64,000 bases of DNA from Thermincola carboxydiphila (GCA_016841725.1 JAENYP010000015.1:1-64000); one strand, 5' to 3'; shown: positions 7,961-17,076, counted from the stretch's first letter. Translations and numbers: made by a program. Notes: a model not told the origin generated them from the sequence alone.

Positions 7961-8581
7961 CTATATGGTCCACTGGTTATGAATAATGCCCACCAGGTAC
8001 CAGTTATCATCCAGTTCCTCAAATGCCAGCCGCAGGCTCTGCCAGTCCATCCCCTGATACTGCTCGTCAAAGCCGGAGAAATAGTACTCCATAATAGTGG
8101 CTTCAGGATATACTTCAAACTGGTTTTCCAGGGCATTACCTGTCCCGATGGTCTTATTAATGCTTGTCTGTTCGGCATTGGCAAAGTCTGCAGTATAGAC
8201 AAACTTCTTAAAGTACTCTTCAGGAGTCAATACTATAGGTTCACCGGTGCCATCAAAATATCCCCAGGTATACTTTTTGTTGTCATTGGGGAAATTTCTA
8301 ACCTGTTCTACATTGAAAACCAGGTTGCCGCCCTCAGTATCTGTATTTACATAAGCATAGGGGGTAAAACGTACCCCTTTATCAGGATGGACCATATCTG
8401 CAAGTTTTTCCATGTCATCGTTCTTCAGCGCCAAAATCGCTTCCCTGCTTCTGGCCTCAACTGATACCGGTTCCTTTTTTTCTGTATCAGGTTGTTTAGC
8501 CTTGTCGTCCGTAGGACCGGTGCATCCTGCAGAAAAAACAACCAAAAGAACAACAGTCAGTAATATAAATAATCTTTTCAA
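7961..8581 (-). CDS. lipoprotein of unknown function
   Basis: A 206-residue secreted lipoprotein. The start is TTG at 8581 behind GAGGGTGGG. The signal peptide MKRLFILLTVVLLVVFSAGC ends in a lipobox with the modified Cys at residue 20, followed by a charged linker. The mature part (about 45-206) begins with SREAILALKNDDMEKLADMV, a helix typical of NTF2/DUF4440-like extracytoplasmic lipoproteins, and ends with a repeated-strand region (FDEQYQGMDWQSLRLAFEEL). The function is unknown. It is the first gene of the run continuing with the MBL hydrolase. Confidence 0.82.
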   Translation of the reverse strand: MKRLFILLTVVLLVVFSAGCTGPTDDKAKQPDTEKKEPVSVEARSREAILALKNDDMEKLADMVHPDKGVRFTPYAYVNTDTEGGNLVFNVEQVRNFPNDNKKYTWGYFDGTGEPIVLTPEEYFKKFVYTADFANAEQTSINKTIGTGNALENQFEVYPEATIMEYYFSGFDEQYQGMDWQSLRLAFEELDDNWYLVGIIHNQWTI

Positions 8582-8654
8582 ATTAACCCACCCTCTTTTT
8601 TAAATAATTTAGGTTGTTTACCGGTAATCAGAGGTGCATCCCTACCGCTGCAAC

Positions 8655-9206
8655 TTATATAAATAGCATGCCCAAAAAATTCAATTCTGTTTTAATCGGC
8701 CATTCAATATTTACGCCTAACTTTCTGGCCAGGGCGGTAATATCTATGCCAAACCCATCGGCGCCAGGACGTGCTTCCAGGGGACGCCGGCATGGTTCGT
8801 CTGCCGGAGGACAATCCGGGCACAGGTTGCAGCCCCCTACGGTAAGCCCAAAGGCCAGGTGATTTACGTTTTCACAGGCAACTTTTTCACACTGCCCGAT
8901 AATTTTTAACAGCTGCAGATGTGGTTCAAACTGTTTAACTCCGGTCACGGCTTCACTGTTGAATGGAATCGTTAAACTGACCAGCAAACCACCCTGATAC
9001 TGAGATATAGCCTTACGGATAAAATCAAGGTCAGGTAAATTAGGCGGGCAGAATTTACGCCGCCCAAAATCCGGGCATGGTGGAATCATACATTTCAAGC
9101 GGACACTTTCTTCAACTTTAACATCTGAAATTTCGAAAGGTCTGAAATTAACCCGGGAATCCGATATTTCTGTTTTTAGTATTTTGATCAATTCATCACT
9201 GGACAT
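8655..9206 (-). CDS. DUF2284 cysteine-rich metal-binding protein, copy 1
   Basis: A 183-residue DUF2284 protein. The N-terminal cysteine set C39-x4-C44 with CPDFGRRKFCPPN, and the C-terminal set CENVNHLAFGLTVGGCNLC followed by CPPADEPC, suggest one or two Fe-S clusters or a bound metal. The family's activity is unknown; it is common in anaerobes and methanogens. It lies 21 bp downstream of a second, divergent DUF2284 gene, so the pair probably arose by duplication and may form a heterodimer (inference). Confidence 0.85.
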   Translation of the reverse strand: MSSDELIKILKTEISDSRVNFRPFEISDVKVEESVRLKCMIPPCPDFGRRKFCPPNLPDLDFIRKAISQYQGGLLVSLTIPFNSEAVTGVKQFEPHLQLLKIIGQCEKVACENVNHLAFGLTVGGCNLCPDCPPADEPCRRPLEARPGADGFGIDITALARKLGVNIEWPIKTELNFLGMLFI

Positions 9207-9227
9207 TTCAGCACTCCTTAATAAATC

Positions 9228-9737
9228 CTATTCTACCAGAATTAAGCCAAAACTATTTTGATCACAGGAACGGTCTTTAACGACTTCTATTAGAAACCCG
9301 TTTAATCCTGCCGTTGCATAGACATCAATTCCACAAGCCTCCATGGAAGGCCGGGCGCTTTCGGGGTGAATACATTTTTCTATACTGCACTTTTGACACA
9401 GCTTACAGGGACCGGCGCCCAATCCCAGAGCCTTGTGATATCCGGACAGGAAAATTTCCCTCTCCAGGTTTGCCACCAGGTTGTTCTGAATTCTGTAATC
9501 ATCACCGTGAATCAATATTGCTGTTGTGTAACAATCTATAATTTCACGCATTTTTTCGGGTGCAGGGGTCCTGGGCGGGCAGCAGCAACTGCTGTTATAG
9601 CCGCTGCATCCGAACTGGCACTTCATCCTTACCCATGCACCTGTGATGATGCTTTTGGGATCAATAACCTTTGCCGCTGCCGCACCTAACTCACAGGCTC
9701 GCCCTATAAAACTATCGTACAACGATTCCTGATTCAT
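9228..9737 (-). CDS. DUF2284 cysteine-rich metal-binding protein, copy 2
   Basis: A 169-residue DUF2284 paralogue of the next gene. It contains CQFGCSGYNSSCCCPPRTP in the N-terminal half and GAGPCKLCQKCSIEKC followed by a conserved ESARPSMEACGIDVYATA segment in the C-terminal half; the latter also resembles the end of copy 1. Start ATG at 9737 overlaps the stop of the racemase-family gene by 4 bp (ATGA), so the three genes are one translation-coupled unit. The function is unknown; Fe-S binding is likely from the cysteine pattern. Confidence 0.85.
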   Translation of the reverse strand: MNQESLYDSFIGRACELGAAAAKVIDPKSIITGAWVRMKCQFGCSGYNSSCCCPPRTPAPEKMREIIDCYTTAILIHGDDYRIQNNLVANLEREIFLSGYHKALGLGAGPCKLCQKCSIEKCIHPESARPSMEACGIDVYATAGLNGFLIEVVKDRSCDQNSFGLILVE

Positions 9738-10426
9738 AATCCGTACCTAATAGCACTTTCCACGTGAATTAAGGAGGTATTCAAAAATTTAATCCCATAT
9801 TCGTCCTGGTCCAGTATCAGAGGCAGTTCTGTACATCCCAGAACAATACCTTCTATCCTGAAATCATCAAGCATCCTCTTTACAATTGCCAAAAGACCTT
9901 TTCTTGTCTCCTCCTTAATCACTAATGATTGCAGTTCCGAAAATATCTTGGTGTGAATATATTCCTGTTCCCCGGCATCAGGCACAATAACTGAAATACC
10001 TTCCTTGTCAAATACCCTGGCATAATAATCTGCTTTCATCGTAAACCCGGTGCCCAGCAGACCTACTCTTTTCAAGCCCAGGGCTTTAGCCTTTTGACAG
10101 GTTTCGGCAACTATACTTAATACAGGTATACTTGATAATGCCTGCACCTCATCAAAAACAATATGTGGGGTGTTGGAAGCGATGACTGCATATTCAGCGC
10201 CGGCATTTATTAGCGCCTTTAGGGCATCTGACAAATATCCGGTTAAATTGTCCCACTCCTTGTCAGATACCATCTGCAGCATTTTAGTCATATTTATACT
10301 GTTAATTAATAGTTCCGGGTAATTTACGCCGCCGGTCATTTCCTGGTACTTATTGATTGATAAGCGATAGTAGTCAATAGTTGACTCTGGTCCAATACCT
10401 CCAATAATCCCCAGCTTTTTCATCAA
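9734..10426 (-). CDS. aspartate/glutamate racemase family protein
   Basis: A 230-residue member of the PLP-independent Asp/Glu racemase superfamily. The N terminus LGIIGGIGPESTIDYY is typical. The two catalytic positions are asymmetric: the first is Ser84 in ASNTPH instead of Cys, while the second, Cys198 in GCTELPL, is kept. E. coli YgeA also lacks one of the two cysteines and works on L-amino acids, so activity may be retained with changed stereospecificity (inference). It is the first gene of a coupled trio with two DUF2284 proteins. Confidence 0.88.
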   Translation of the reverse strand: MMKKLGIIGGIGPESTIDYYRLSINKYQEMTGGVNYPELLINSINMTKMLQMVSDKEWDNLTGYLSDALKALINAGAEYAVIASNTPHIVFDEVQALSSIPVLSIVAETCQKAKALGLKRVGLLGTGFTMKADYYARVFDKEGISVIVPDAGEQEYIHTKIFSELQSLVIKEETRKGLLAIVKRMLDDFRIEGIVLGCTELPLILDQDEYGIKFLNTSLIHVESAIRYGL

Positions 10427-10523
10427 AAATCCCCCTTACCCTAAATAAATATCCGTATAACCTTTAATTAGATTAGGCAAATTAATAGCATAGATCACAA
10501 TAAACAGGGAGTTATTCAACAAT

Positions 10524-10979
10524 ATGATTAAAGACAGATTGATAAATGGCGCAATCGCCGGTGCTGCCGGGGCAGTTATTCAGAATTTGTATGCAGCAGC
10601 TGCCGGATTATTTGGTTATACAGGTCCCAGTTACATTACCTATGGTAAAATAGTTCTTGCTATTGAAGACAATAGCGGACTCTTGTCAAATTCAATGGGT
10701 TTACTGGGGCACTTTGTCTGGGATATGATACTTGGAATAATATTTGCTTACATTATCAGCAGCACCACAAGCCGTTATTATATTTGGAAAGGCTTGCTTT
10801 ATGGAGCAGTTGTCTGGTACTTCATCAAGGCCGGTGCAACCATGTTTAAAATACCTGAAATATTGGGGTTAAATCCGGTGAATGTAGTCTTCTTCTTCAT
10901 TGGGGCCTTGTTATATGGACTTGTCGTATCTTATTCTTTAAGGGTATTAGACACCCGAACGGCAGAAATGAGGAAATGA
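10524..10979 (+). CDS. small membrane protein of unknown function
   Basis: A 151-residue integral membrane protein with about four hydrophobic helices (roughly 8-30, 55-80, 88-108 and 118-140). The start ATG at 10524 is preceded by CAGGGAG at 10506-10512. The amphipathic N terminus KDRLINGAIAGAAGAVIQNLY recalls DUF1440/YqhR-type small membrane proteins, but I cannot assign a family. It is monocistronic, divergent from the racemase gene and convergent with the isochorismatase gene. Confidence 0.75.
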   Translation: MIKDRLINGAIAGAAGAVIQNLYAAAAGLFGYTGPSYITYGKIVLAIEDNSGLLSNSMGLLGHFVWDMILGIIFAYIISSTTSRYYIWKGLLYGAVVWYFIKAGATMFKIPEILGLNPVNVVFFFIGALLYGLVVSYSLRVLDTRTAEMRK

Positions 10980-11023
10980 CATGATGTTTAATTTGACTGA
11001 ATAGCAGCCTAATGTGTTCCAGC

Positions 11024-11572
11024 TTATTTTATTAATCGGGAGAGTTCCTTAAACTGTGGTGTGCCAGCCTCTTTCATTAAATCAAAGAACACCGTCTCGG
11101 TGTTGGTAATAACAGCCCCCATTGCTGCCATCAGGGATAGAGCATTGCGGTAATTGTCTTTGTTTCGGGAGCATACGGCATCCCTGGCTACAAAAACCTG
11201 ATAGCCAAGACCCAGCAGATCCCTGACGGTTTGCAGAACACAAACATGTGTTTCCATTCCGGTGATAAGCACTTTTTTTCTGCCTGTTTGATTCAGTGCA
11301 GAAAGCACTTCTGGATTACACCCTGAAAAAGTTATTTTCTCGCATGTAACAGCATTATTAAGCTTAGCGGCAACTTCCGGAACAGTCTTCCCCAGGCCTT
11401 TGGAATATTGTTCTGTTACAATTATGGGAAGCCTCAATGTATCAGCAATTGTTAGTAAGATATTGGTATTTTTGATGACTTTTCCGCCATATTTCATCAC
11501 AGGAACGAGCCTTTCCTGGATATCAATAACCAATAGGACGGCTTTATCCCTGTCTAAAGTAAACTTATCCAT
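11024..11572 (-). CDS. isochorismatase-family cysteine hydrolase
   Basis: 182 residues of the isochorismatase/nicotinamidase superfamily. The catalytic triad is visible: Asp17 in VLLVIDIQERL, Lys79 in CEKITFSG, and Cys111 in ITGMETHVCV. The last motif matches the YcaC-like hydrolase branch better than nicotinamidases, whose metal-binding His pattern is not evident. The substrate is unknown. It sits 40 bp downstream of cobC, on the same strand, and may be read from the cobalamin operon. Confidence 0.88.
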   Translation of the reverse strand: MDKFTLDRDKAVLLVIDIQERLVPVMKYGGKVIKNTNILLTIADTLRLPIIVTEQYSKGLGKTVPEVAAKLNNAVTCEKITFSGCNPEVLSALNQTGRKKVLITGMETHVCVLQTVRDLLGLGYQVFVARDAVCSRNKDNYRNALSLMAAMGAVITNTETVFFDLMKEAGTPQFKELSRLIK

Positions 11573-11612
11573 AGTTAAATCTCCTGATATATAATCTATT
11601 AACTGTTAATTA

Positions 11613-12245
11613 CTATCTCCAATCCGGATTCAGGTGTGCCGTATCATTCAATAAGCATAATATAGCCCGTCCGGGTTCGAAGAACTCAATTACATTAAGT
11701 GATACATTATCCTGTTTTATTTTCCAGTAATCATTAAGGCTCATACCCAGCACGGTGGCAACAATTATCCTGATTATCCCGCCATGGGCCACTACCAGCA
11801 CATTCCCCCCGGGGTTTTCGCCCAAAATCCTGTCAATCCCTGCCTGGCAGCGGTCTGCTACCTCTCCCAGAGATTCACCTCCCGGTATTTGGGTATCCCT
11901 GGGATTTTTATACCACTCATTCATTACTGTGTGAAACTGCTTGTCAATTTCGCCATAAGTAAGGCCTTCCCATAAACCAAAGTTTGTTTCCTTCAGTTCC
12001 GGAACTCTTGCCACCTCAAGGCCATGATATTCTGATATAGTCTCAGCCGTCTCGAATGCCCTTGATAAATCACTGGCATAGGCGGCATGCAGTTTTTCTC
12101 CTGACAGCCTTTTGGCAATTTGGGCGGCCTGTACACGCCCCTTCTCACTGAGGGGGATATCCCGGTGCCCCTGGTATCTCAGGGCTTTATTCCACTCCGT
12201 TTCACCATGGCGCACTATATAAAGCCTGGTTCTCGTGTCAGACAA
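11613..12245 (-). CDS. cobC: alpha-ribazole phosphatase (histidine phosphatase family)
   Basis: About 210 residues of the phosphoglycerate-mutase-like histidine phosphatase family. The phosphorylated His lies in YIVRHGETEW near the N terminus, and the second conserved His in VAHGGIIRI. CobC removes the phosphate from alpha-ribazole 5'-phosphate in nucleotide-loop assembly; its place at the end of the cob operon supports that role over a glycolytic one. The preferred start is TTG at 12245, with GGGGAG 7 bp upstream and only one base after the cobD stop. An ATG at 12278 lies inside cobD and has weaker support. Confidence 0.9.
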   Translation of the reverse strand: MSDTRTRLYIVRHGETEWNKALRYQGHRDIPLSEKGRVQAAQIAKRLSGEKLHAAYASDLSRAFETAETISEYHGLEVARVPELKETNFGLWEGLTYGEIDKQFHTVMNEWYKNPRDTQIPGGESLGEVADRCQAGIDRILGENPGGNVLVVAHGGIIRIIVATVLGMSLNDYWKIKQDNVSLNVIEFFEPGRAILCLLNDTAHLNPDWR

Positions 12246-12246
12246 A

Positions 12247-13338
12247 TTATTTTCTCCCCAATCTTTGCAAGGATTCAATCAAAAGCTTGTTCTCTTCCCT
12301 CTTTTTCACTGCTGTCCTGATATAGACAGGCCTCATATTCTTATAAGATGAACAGTCCCTGACCAGGATACCCTGTTCACCCAGCATTTGGCATACCTCA
12401 GCAGCCGAATACCCCGTTCCGGCCACATTAATCAGCATATAGTTGGCGCTCGGGGCAATTGGTCTTAGTCCAATTATATTATTAATCCGGTCATAAAGGA
12501 ATGCTTTTTCCTCATTAACGAAATAAACGGTATTAGAGATGTACTGTTCATCCTTTAATACCGCAGCACCCACAAGCTGGGCAAAACAATTCACATTCCA
12601 CGGGTCCCTGACTCTGTTTATCTTTGCGATAATATCCGGGCTGCCTATTCCCATCCCAAGGCGTAGTCCGGGAATGGCAAAAAACTTGGTCAGTGAATAG
12701 AGCACAAAAAGGTTACTGTATTTGGTAACCAGGTCCATAACTGAGTAGTTTTCCCTATCGGCAACAAAGTCCATGAAGGCCTCATCTACAATCACCCATT
12801 TTCTGAGCCCGGCGGCCTTTTTTATCAATTCCTCCAGCTTATCCCGGGGAATCAGTCTCCCGGTCGGGTTATTGGGATTACAGATAAAGACTGCATCCGT
12901 ATCCTGCCACAGGCGGAAAACATCCCCTGTGTCCAGGGCAAAGTCACTGCCTTCATCAAGACAGCAGTCTTTTACCTTACCCTTGTTGTTCCTGACTGCA
13001 ATCTCATATTCATTAAAGGTCGGGGCAGGAATCAAAGCCAGTTCGGGCCCGATTACTTTAGCCAGAAGATACAGTATTTCGACTGCGCCGTTACCGGCAA
13101 CGATCATATTATCAGGCAGGCCAAGCCATTCAGACACAGCTCTGCGTAAAACCACAGCCTGAGGATCCGGATAATTTGTAACCACATCTATATTGTTAAT
13201 AATTGCTTCAACAGCTTTGGAAGACATCCCGAATGGATTTATGTTGGCACTGAAATCAACGATACCGGCCTCATTTATCCCGTACCTTTCCGCAGCCTCC
13301 CGAAGGTTTCCTCCGTGTATATGTTCAATGGTTTCCAA
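12247..13338 (-). CDS. cobD: L-threonine-O-3-phosphate decarboxylase
   Basis: A 363-residue PLP enzyme that makes (R)-1-aminopropan-2-ol O-phosphate, the linker of the cobalamin nucleotide loop. The N terminus METIEHIHGGNLREAAERYG is diagnostic for CobD over histidinol-phosphate aminotransferase. NPNNPTG at 154-160 and the PLP-binding Lys218 in YSLTKFFAIPGLRLG are intact. Its first 64 bp overlap the end of pduX, whose product supplies the substrate, suggesting tight coupling. Confidence 0.94.
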   Translation of the reverse strand: METIEHIHGGNLREAAERYGINEAGIVDFSANINPFGMSSKAVEAIINNIDVVTNYPDPQAVVLRRAVSEWLGLPDNMIVAGNGAVEILYLLAKVIGPELALIPAPTFNEYEIAVRNNKGKVKDCCLDEGSDFALDTGDVFRLWQDTDAVFICNPNNPTGRLIPRDKLEELIKKAAGLRKWVIVDEAFMDFVADRENYSVMDLVTKYSNLFVLYSLTKFFAIPGLRLGMGIGSPDIIAKINRVRDPWNVNCFAQLVGAAVLKDEQYISNTVYFVNEEKAFLYDRINNIIGLRPIAPSANYMLINVAGTGYSAAEVCQMLGEQGILVRDCSSYKNMRPVYIRTAVKKREENKLLIESLQRLGRK

Positions 13339-14222
13339 AACTTATCACCTGCTCTCTCTTCCAAAACATCAATTCCGCCGTTTATGATGCGTGCCTTTTT
13401 AAAAATGTTGAAACCCTCCGCACTGAAAATATCCATAGCCTGGTCTGCCAACCCTGATCCGGCATCGAAAAGCACACCTATTACTGTGCCGCTGTGGGCA
13501 ACATTAACACCCAGCCCGCCGGTCATCCGGCAGATATCAATGACTCTTTCCAGGTCCGGTTTGGGCAGCATATGCTGGTTTGCATAAGCGCTTTCAGTTG
13601 CAGCTTGGCCGATTAGCTGATAGTTCCCCAAAGCCAGACCCCTTTCAAGTTTTTCCATAGCTAGCGCTATTTTGTTTTCTTTTGCCTTGTTAAGGATATC
13701 CAGGTCCATTTTGGCATTAAAACCAACTGTATCAACAGTCCCGCCAAGGTCAACAATAATAATCTCCATTTCCGGAGCCGGACCCAGAACCCTGGCAGCC
13801 CTGCCTCCAATATGATCGAAAACTGTTATCCCGGGAAACATCAGCCCGTCTGTAGGCTCTATTGACAGTGCAATCCCGGCTATATCCCAGTCGGAAATGA
13901 CCGTGTCCAGCCCTTTTGCCGCAGCAGCACAGGCTGCCGCAATGTCTGCGGTACTGCTGGCCATTCCTTTGCCGCGGGGTATCTGCGAAAATACGTTTAC
14001 TTCAGCGCCATAGCCTGTCATCTCAAAAAATCGCAGAGTTCTCTCAACAGCCAGTTTTACCTTGGGCAGGTTGTCAGTAACTACTATTTTCCCTGAATTA
14101 TTTAATTTTACAGTTACAACTGAATAGAGGTCAACCGGACAGGTTACCAGTAAATTGGTTCCATCGAGTTTCCCCTGGACCAGTTCACCACAAGTTCCCG
14201 GCGCCCGCGCAATCCCTATCAT
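13275..14222 (-). CDS. pduX: L-threonine kinase (GHMP family, PduX-like)
   Basis: A 315-residue GHMP kinase that phosphorylates L-threonine to feed CobD. The N terminus RAPGTCGELVQG is typical for PduX. The ATP-binding GHMP motif PRGKGMASSTAD lies at 82-93, and a C-terminal GLGVNVAHSGTVIGVL motif corresponds to GHMP motif 3. It lies between cobS and cobD and overlaps cobD by 64 bp. Having threonine kinase next to the decarboxylase is a common layout in Firmicutes that make the aminopropanol linker de novo. Confidence 0.92.
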   Translation of the reverse strand: MIGIARAPGTCGELVQGKLDGTNLLVTCPVDLYSVVTVKLNNSGKIVVTDNLPKVKLAVERTLRFFEMTGYGAEVNVFSQIPRGKGMASSTADIAAACAAAAKGLDTVISDWDIAGIALSIEPTDGLMFPGITVFDHIGGRAARVLGPAPEMEIIIVDLGGTVDTVGFNAKMDLDILNKAKENKIALAMEKLERGLALGNYQLIGQAATESAYANQHMLPKPDLERVIDICRMTGGLGVNVAHSGTVIGVLFDAGSGLADQAMDIFSAEGFNIFKKARIINGGIDVLEERAGDKFWKPLNIYTEETFGRLRKGTG

Positions 14223-14244
14223 ATCGCATTACCTGCCTTTAAGC

Positions 14245-14994
14245 TTAATAAAAAACACGTGTGGTATAAGCCAGATATACGGCTATCAGACCTGCAGCTT
14301 CCATGATTTCTGCCGTTGCTCCATAGATATCTCCGGTAAGACCGCCAAGGGTCCTGTTGACCCACCTGGCAAAAATATGATTTAACGGTATCAGGGCTAA
14401 AAAGACCAGAACTTCTGTTCTCATGGCAGCCAGCAGAACCACTGCGGTAATTACTGATGCGGTTAAAAACTCCTTTTTCCCGGTGTGGTCTGAGTATGGA
14501 TTCCCTAATCCCGCCTGCCTAAGATATGGAAAGTACCTTATTGAATATACCATACACCAGCGGGCAAACACAGGTACGGCAAGCAGCCACCCGGTTTTCC
14601 CCAGGTTGAGCAGTTCAACCATAAAACCCAGCTTTATCAGAAAAAGGCATGCCAGCCCAACAACCCCAAACGAACCGACCCGGCTGTCTTTCATTATTTC
14701 TAATTTACGCTCAAGGCTTCTCCCACTGAATAACCCGTCAATTGTGTCCATAAAACCGTCAAGATGAAGTCCGCCGCTGATTACCACCCCGATGACAATC
14801 AGAAGAGCTGCCACTATCAGGGGGGTAAACAGCTTTAACCCCAGAAAAGCCGTAATATACAAAAATACCCCAATGATAAGGCCTGCTGCCGGAAAGAACG
14901 ACGAACCCTCCCCGCACTTCCGGTAATCCCATTCGGGGTCTGCAATGTGTATCCGGGTTAAAAACTGAAGTGCAAATACAAAACTAGACCACAT
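14245..14994 (-). CDS. cobS: adenosylcobinamide-GDP ribazoletransferase (cobalamin synthase)
   Basis: A 249-residue integral membrane enzyme that joins alpha-ribazole (phosphate) to adenosylcobinamide-GDP. The N terminus WSSFVFALQFLTRIHI and the metal-binding stretch GGLHLDGFMDTIDGLFSGRS (about 80-99) are the family signature. About six hydrophobic helices are visible. It lies in the cob operon between cobO and pduX. The partner cobT (nicotinate-nucleotide-dimethylbenzimidazole phosphoribosyltransferase) is not in this window. Confidence 0.94.
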   Translation of the reverse strand: MWSSFVFALQFLTRIHIADPEWDYRKCGEGSSFFPAAGLIIGVFLYITAFLGLKLFTPLIVAALLIVIGVVISGGLHLDGFMDTIDGLFSGRSLERKLEIMKDSRVGSFGVVGLACLFLIKLGFMVELLNLGKTGWLLAVPVFARWCMVYSIRYFPYLRQAGLGNPYSDHTGKKEFLTASVITAVVLLAAMRTEVLVFLALIPLNHIFARWVNRTLGGLTGDIYGATAEIMEAAGLIAVYLAYTTRVFY

Positions 14995-15011
14995 ATTTGT
15001 CTCCCTTTTTC

Positions 15012-15605
15012 CTAATATTCAATACCACGCCTGCTGGTTACTCCTTTTTTGTAGGGGTGTTTAACCTCTCTCATTTCAGTAACCAGGTCTGCCAATTCAG
15101 TTATTTGCTCAGGGATTGCCCTGCCTGTAAGAATTAGTTCAATATTGTCCGGTTTGTCTTTTATTAATTTGACAACCTGGTCGGTTGTAACCAGATTATA
15201 GCGGATGGCATTTCCTATTTCGTCCAGTATCAACATATCACACCTGCCTTCAGACAGGTATTCAAGAGCTTCCTCAAAACCAAGGCGCGCATGTTCAAAA
15301 TCGTCCTCATCAGGCCCGCGGTCCTTCAGAAAGCAGTCCCCGCACCCGGTACACTTCTTATATCCCTGTTTTATCAACACACCGATTCGGCAGCCCCTGC
15401 CAAACTGGCTGATGGAAAAATGTGGAGCCAGTCTCTGGGCAAGGGCCAGCTCACCTGCATAGCAGCGGCCCTTGGTAAACTGGATCATGTGGACCCGGAA
15501 CCCGTGCCCGACAGCTCTGGCGGCCAATCCCAATGAAGCAGTTGTTTTACCTTTGCCATTGCCGGTATAAATCTGCACCAGTCCAAATTCTTTTTTAATT
15601 TTCAT
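15012..15605 (-). CDS. cobO: cob(I)yrinic acid a,c-diamide adenosyltransferase with extra cysteine cluster
   Basis: A 197-residue CobA/BtuR-type corrinoid adenosyltransferase. The Walker A is YTGNGKGKTTASLG near residues 13-26, and LILDEIGNAI supplies the Walker B region. An insertion at about 72-91 carries C-x12-C-x2-C-x2-C (Cys 72, 85, 88, 91), ending CTGCGDCF, absent from the well-studied enterobacterial enzymes. It could bind a metal or an Fe-S cluster and link cobalt reduction to adenosylation (inference). The start overlaps the end of cbiA by 11 bp. Confidence 0.93.
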   Translation of the reverse strand: MKIKKEFGLVQIYTGNGKGKTTASLGLAARAVGHGFRVHMIQFTKGRCYAGELALAQRLAPHFSISQFGRGCRIGVLIKQGYKKCTGCGDCFLKDRGPDEDDFEHARLGFEEALEYLSEGRCDMLILDEIGNAIRYNLVTTDQVVKLIKDKPDNIELILTGRAIPEQITELADLVTEMREVKHPYKKGVTSRRGIEY

Positions 15606-17028
15606 CTGAACACTTCCTTAAACGGTTCTTTTTAAAATCATTACATTTTTGCACAAACCGTTCCGCTAACTCCGGGTCGGATGCAAAATGATGGTGCACA
15701 TATGAAGCAAGGATATTCCCGTCAACATACCCGTCAAGGACAGGTTCCCGGTATCGGTTTCGCTGCAACCTGTATGCATATTTAAAATATGAATTTTTGC
15801 TTGGCTCTATTCTGGAATAATGAAATTCATGGCCCCTGGCTTTTTTACCCTTGGTTGCAAGGATGTTGTCTGATAACGATTCTGCCTCCACATAACCCAT
15901 GCCGACAAGTTTCTTTTCCATGATGCAGGACCCGGGGACAAGACCCGCCATCTGGTATCCGTTTCCGTCAAAATCCACAATCTCCCGGGAAAGATACATC
16001 AGACCCCCGCATTCTGCAAAAACCGGCACCCCCTGTGCTCCAGCCAGCTTGATTTCCTTCATCAGGGTACTGTTCCGTGACAGTTCCTGGATGAATATTT
16101 CCGGGAAACCGCCGCCAATATACAGGCCGTCTATATTCCCGGGGAGCGCCTGGTCATGGAGCGGGCTGAAAGGCACCAACTCAGCGCCTTTTTCCTCCAG
16201 CGCTTCCAGGCTGTCCTGATAATAAAAAGAAAAGGCTTCATCCAGAGCAATTCCAATCCTGACGTTTTCCCGGCATTGGTCTGTTCCTGAACTTAAATCC
16301 CTGCTATAGTGTTCCACGGTGTCATCTTGGATGTCAGAAGCATTCCGGGCAATATCTATCAGCCTTTCGGTATCAATACCATCCATTATCTGACCAGCCA
16401 GTGATTTTACCATTTTGGGGAGACCTCCTCCCTCAACAGTGGGTATCAATCCCAGGTGCCGGGAGGGCAGCTCCAGGCCGGCGTTTTTCTTTACATGGCC
16501 TACTACGGGAATACTGCAATAAGTCTCTATGGCTTCGGTTACCAGTTTGAGGTGCCGCTCACTGCCAATTCTGTTGAGGATAACACCGGCTATTTTCAGC
16601 TCCGGATCAAAGTTCTGAAATCCGGCCACAAGAGCGGCTGCGCTTCTTGCCATTGACCTGACATCAACAATCAGGACAACAGGACAAGCGATCAATTTGG
16701 CAATATGTGCCGAACTCCCCAAGTCAACTGTCCCTGAAGATCCGTCAAAAACACCCATCACACCTTCCACCACTGCAATGTCAGCCTTGGGGGCAGACTT
16801 CAAAAATACTTTTTTTACAGCATCCTCGTCAAGAATCCAGGCATCCAGGTTCCGGCTCTTGTTACCCGTGGCCATGGTATGATATGTCGGGTCGATGTAG
16901 TCAGGCCCTACTTTATAGGGCTGGACATTAAACCCGGCTTCTGCCAGTGCAGCCATGATACCTGTTGTAATTGTTGTTTTTCCCACTCCGCTGTGGGTCC
17001 CGGCTATCATAAACCTTGGTATTTTCAT
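15595..17028 (-). CDS. cbiA: cobyrinic acid a,c-diamide synthase
   Basis: A 477-residue glutamine-dependent amidotransferase, the usual two-domain layout. An N-terminal dethiobiotin-synthetase-like ATPase domain starts MIAGTHSGVGKTTITTG. The C-terminal class-I glutaminase domain has the nucleophile Cys in FAECGGLMYLS near 345 and a late His in YVHHHF. It amidates the a and c side chains. The next gene, cobO, adenosylates the diamide product. It overlaps cobO by 11 bp and is 48 bp from cbiB. Confidence 0.95.
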   Translation of the reverse strand: MKIPRFMIAGTHSGVGKTTITTGIMAALAEAGFNVQPYKVGPDYIDPTYHTMATGNKSRNLDAWILDEDAVKKVFLKSAPKADIAVVEGVMGVFDGSSGTVDLGSSAHIAKLIACPVVLIVDVRSMARSAAALVAGFQNFDPELKIAGVILNRIGSERHLKLVTEAIETYCSIPVVGHVKKNAGLELPSRHLGLIPTVEGGGLPKMVKSLAGQIMDGIDTERLIDIARNASDIQDDTVEHYSRDLSSGTDQCRENVRIGIALDEAFSFYYQDSLEALEEKGAELVPFSPLHDQALPGNIDGLYIGGGFPEIFIQELSRNSTLMKEIKLAGAQGVPVFAECGGLMYLSREIVDFDGNGYQMAGLVPGSCIMEKKLVGMGYVEAESLSDNILATKGKKARGHEFHYSRIEPSKNSYFKYAYRLQRNRYREPVLDGYVDGNILASYVHHHFASDPELAERFVQKCNDFKKNRLRKCSDEN

Positions 17029-17076
17029 GTTTTTTCCATCCTTAAGGTTATTTTTATCCGGCCTTGTCAGTTATTT

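Noticed and set aside
5234-8581. LexA box for the dinB region
   Set aside because: I searched for GAAC-N4-GTTC-like sites near the starts of dinB and its upstream genes and saw none; only recA has a convincing box.
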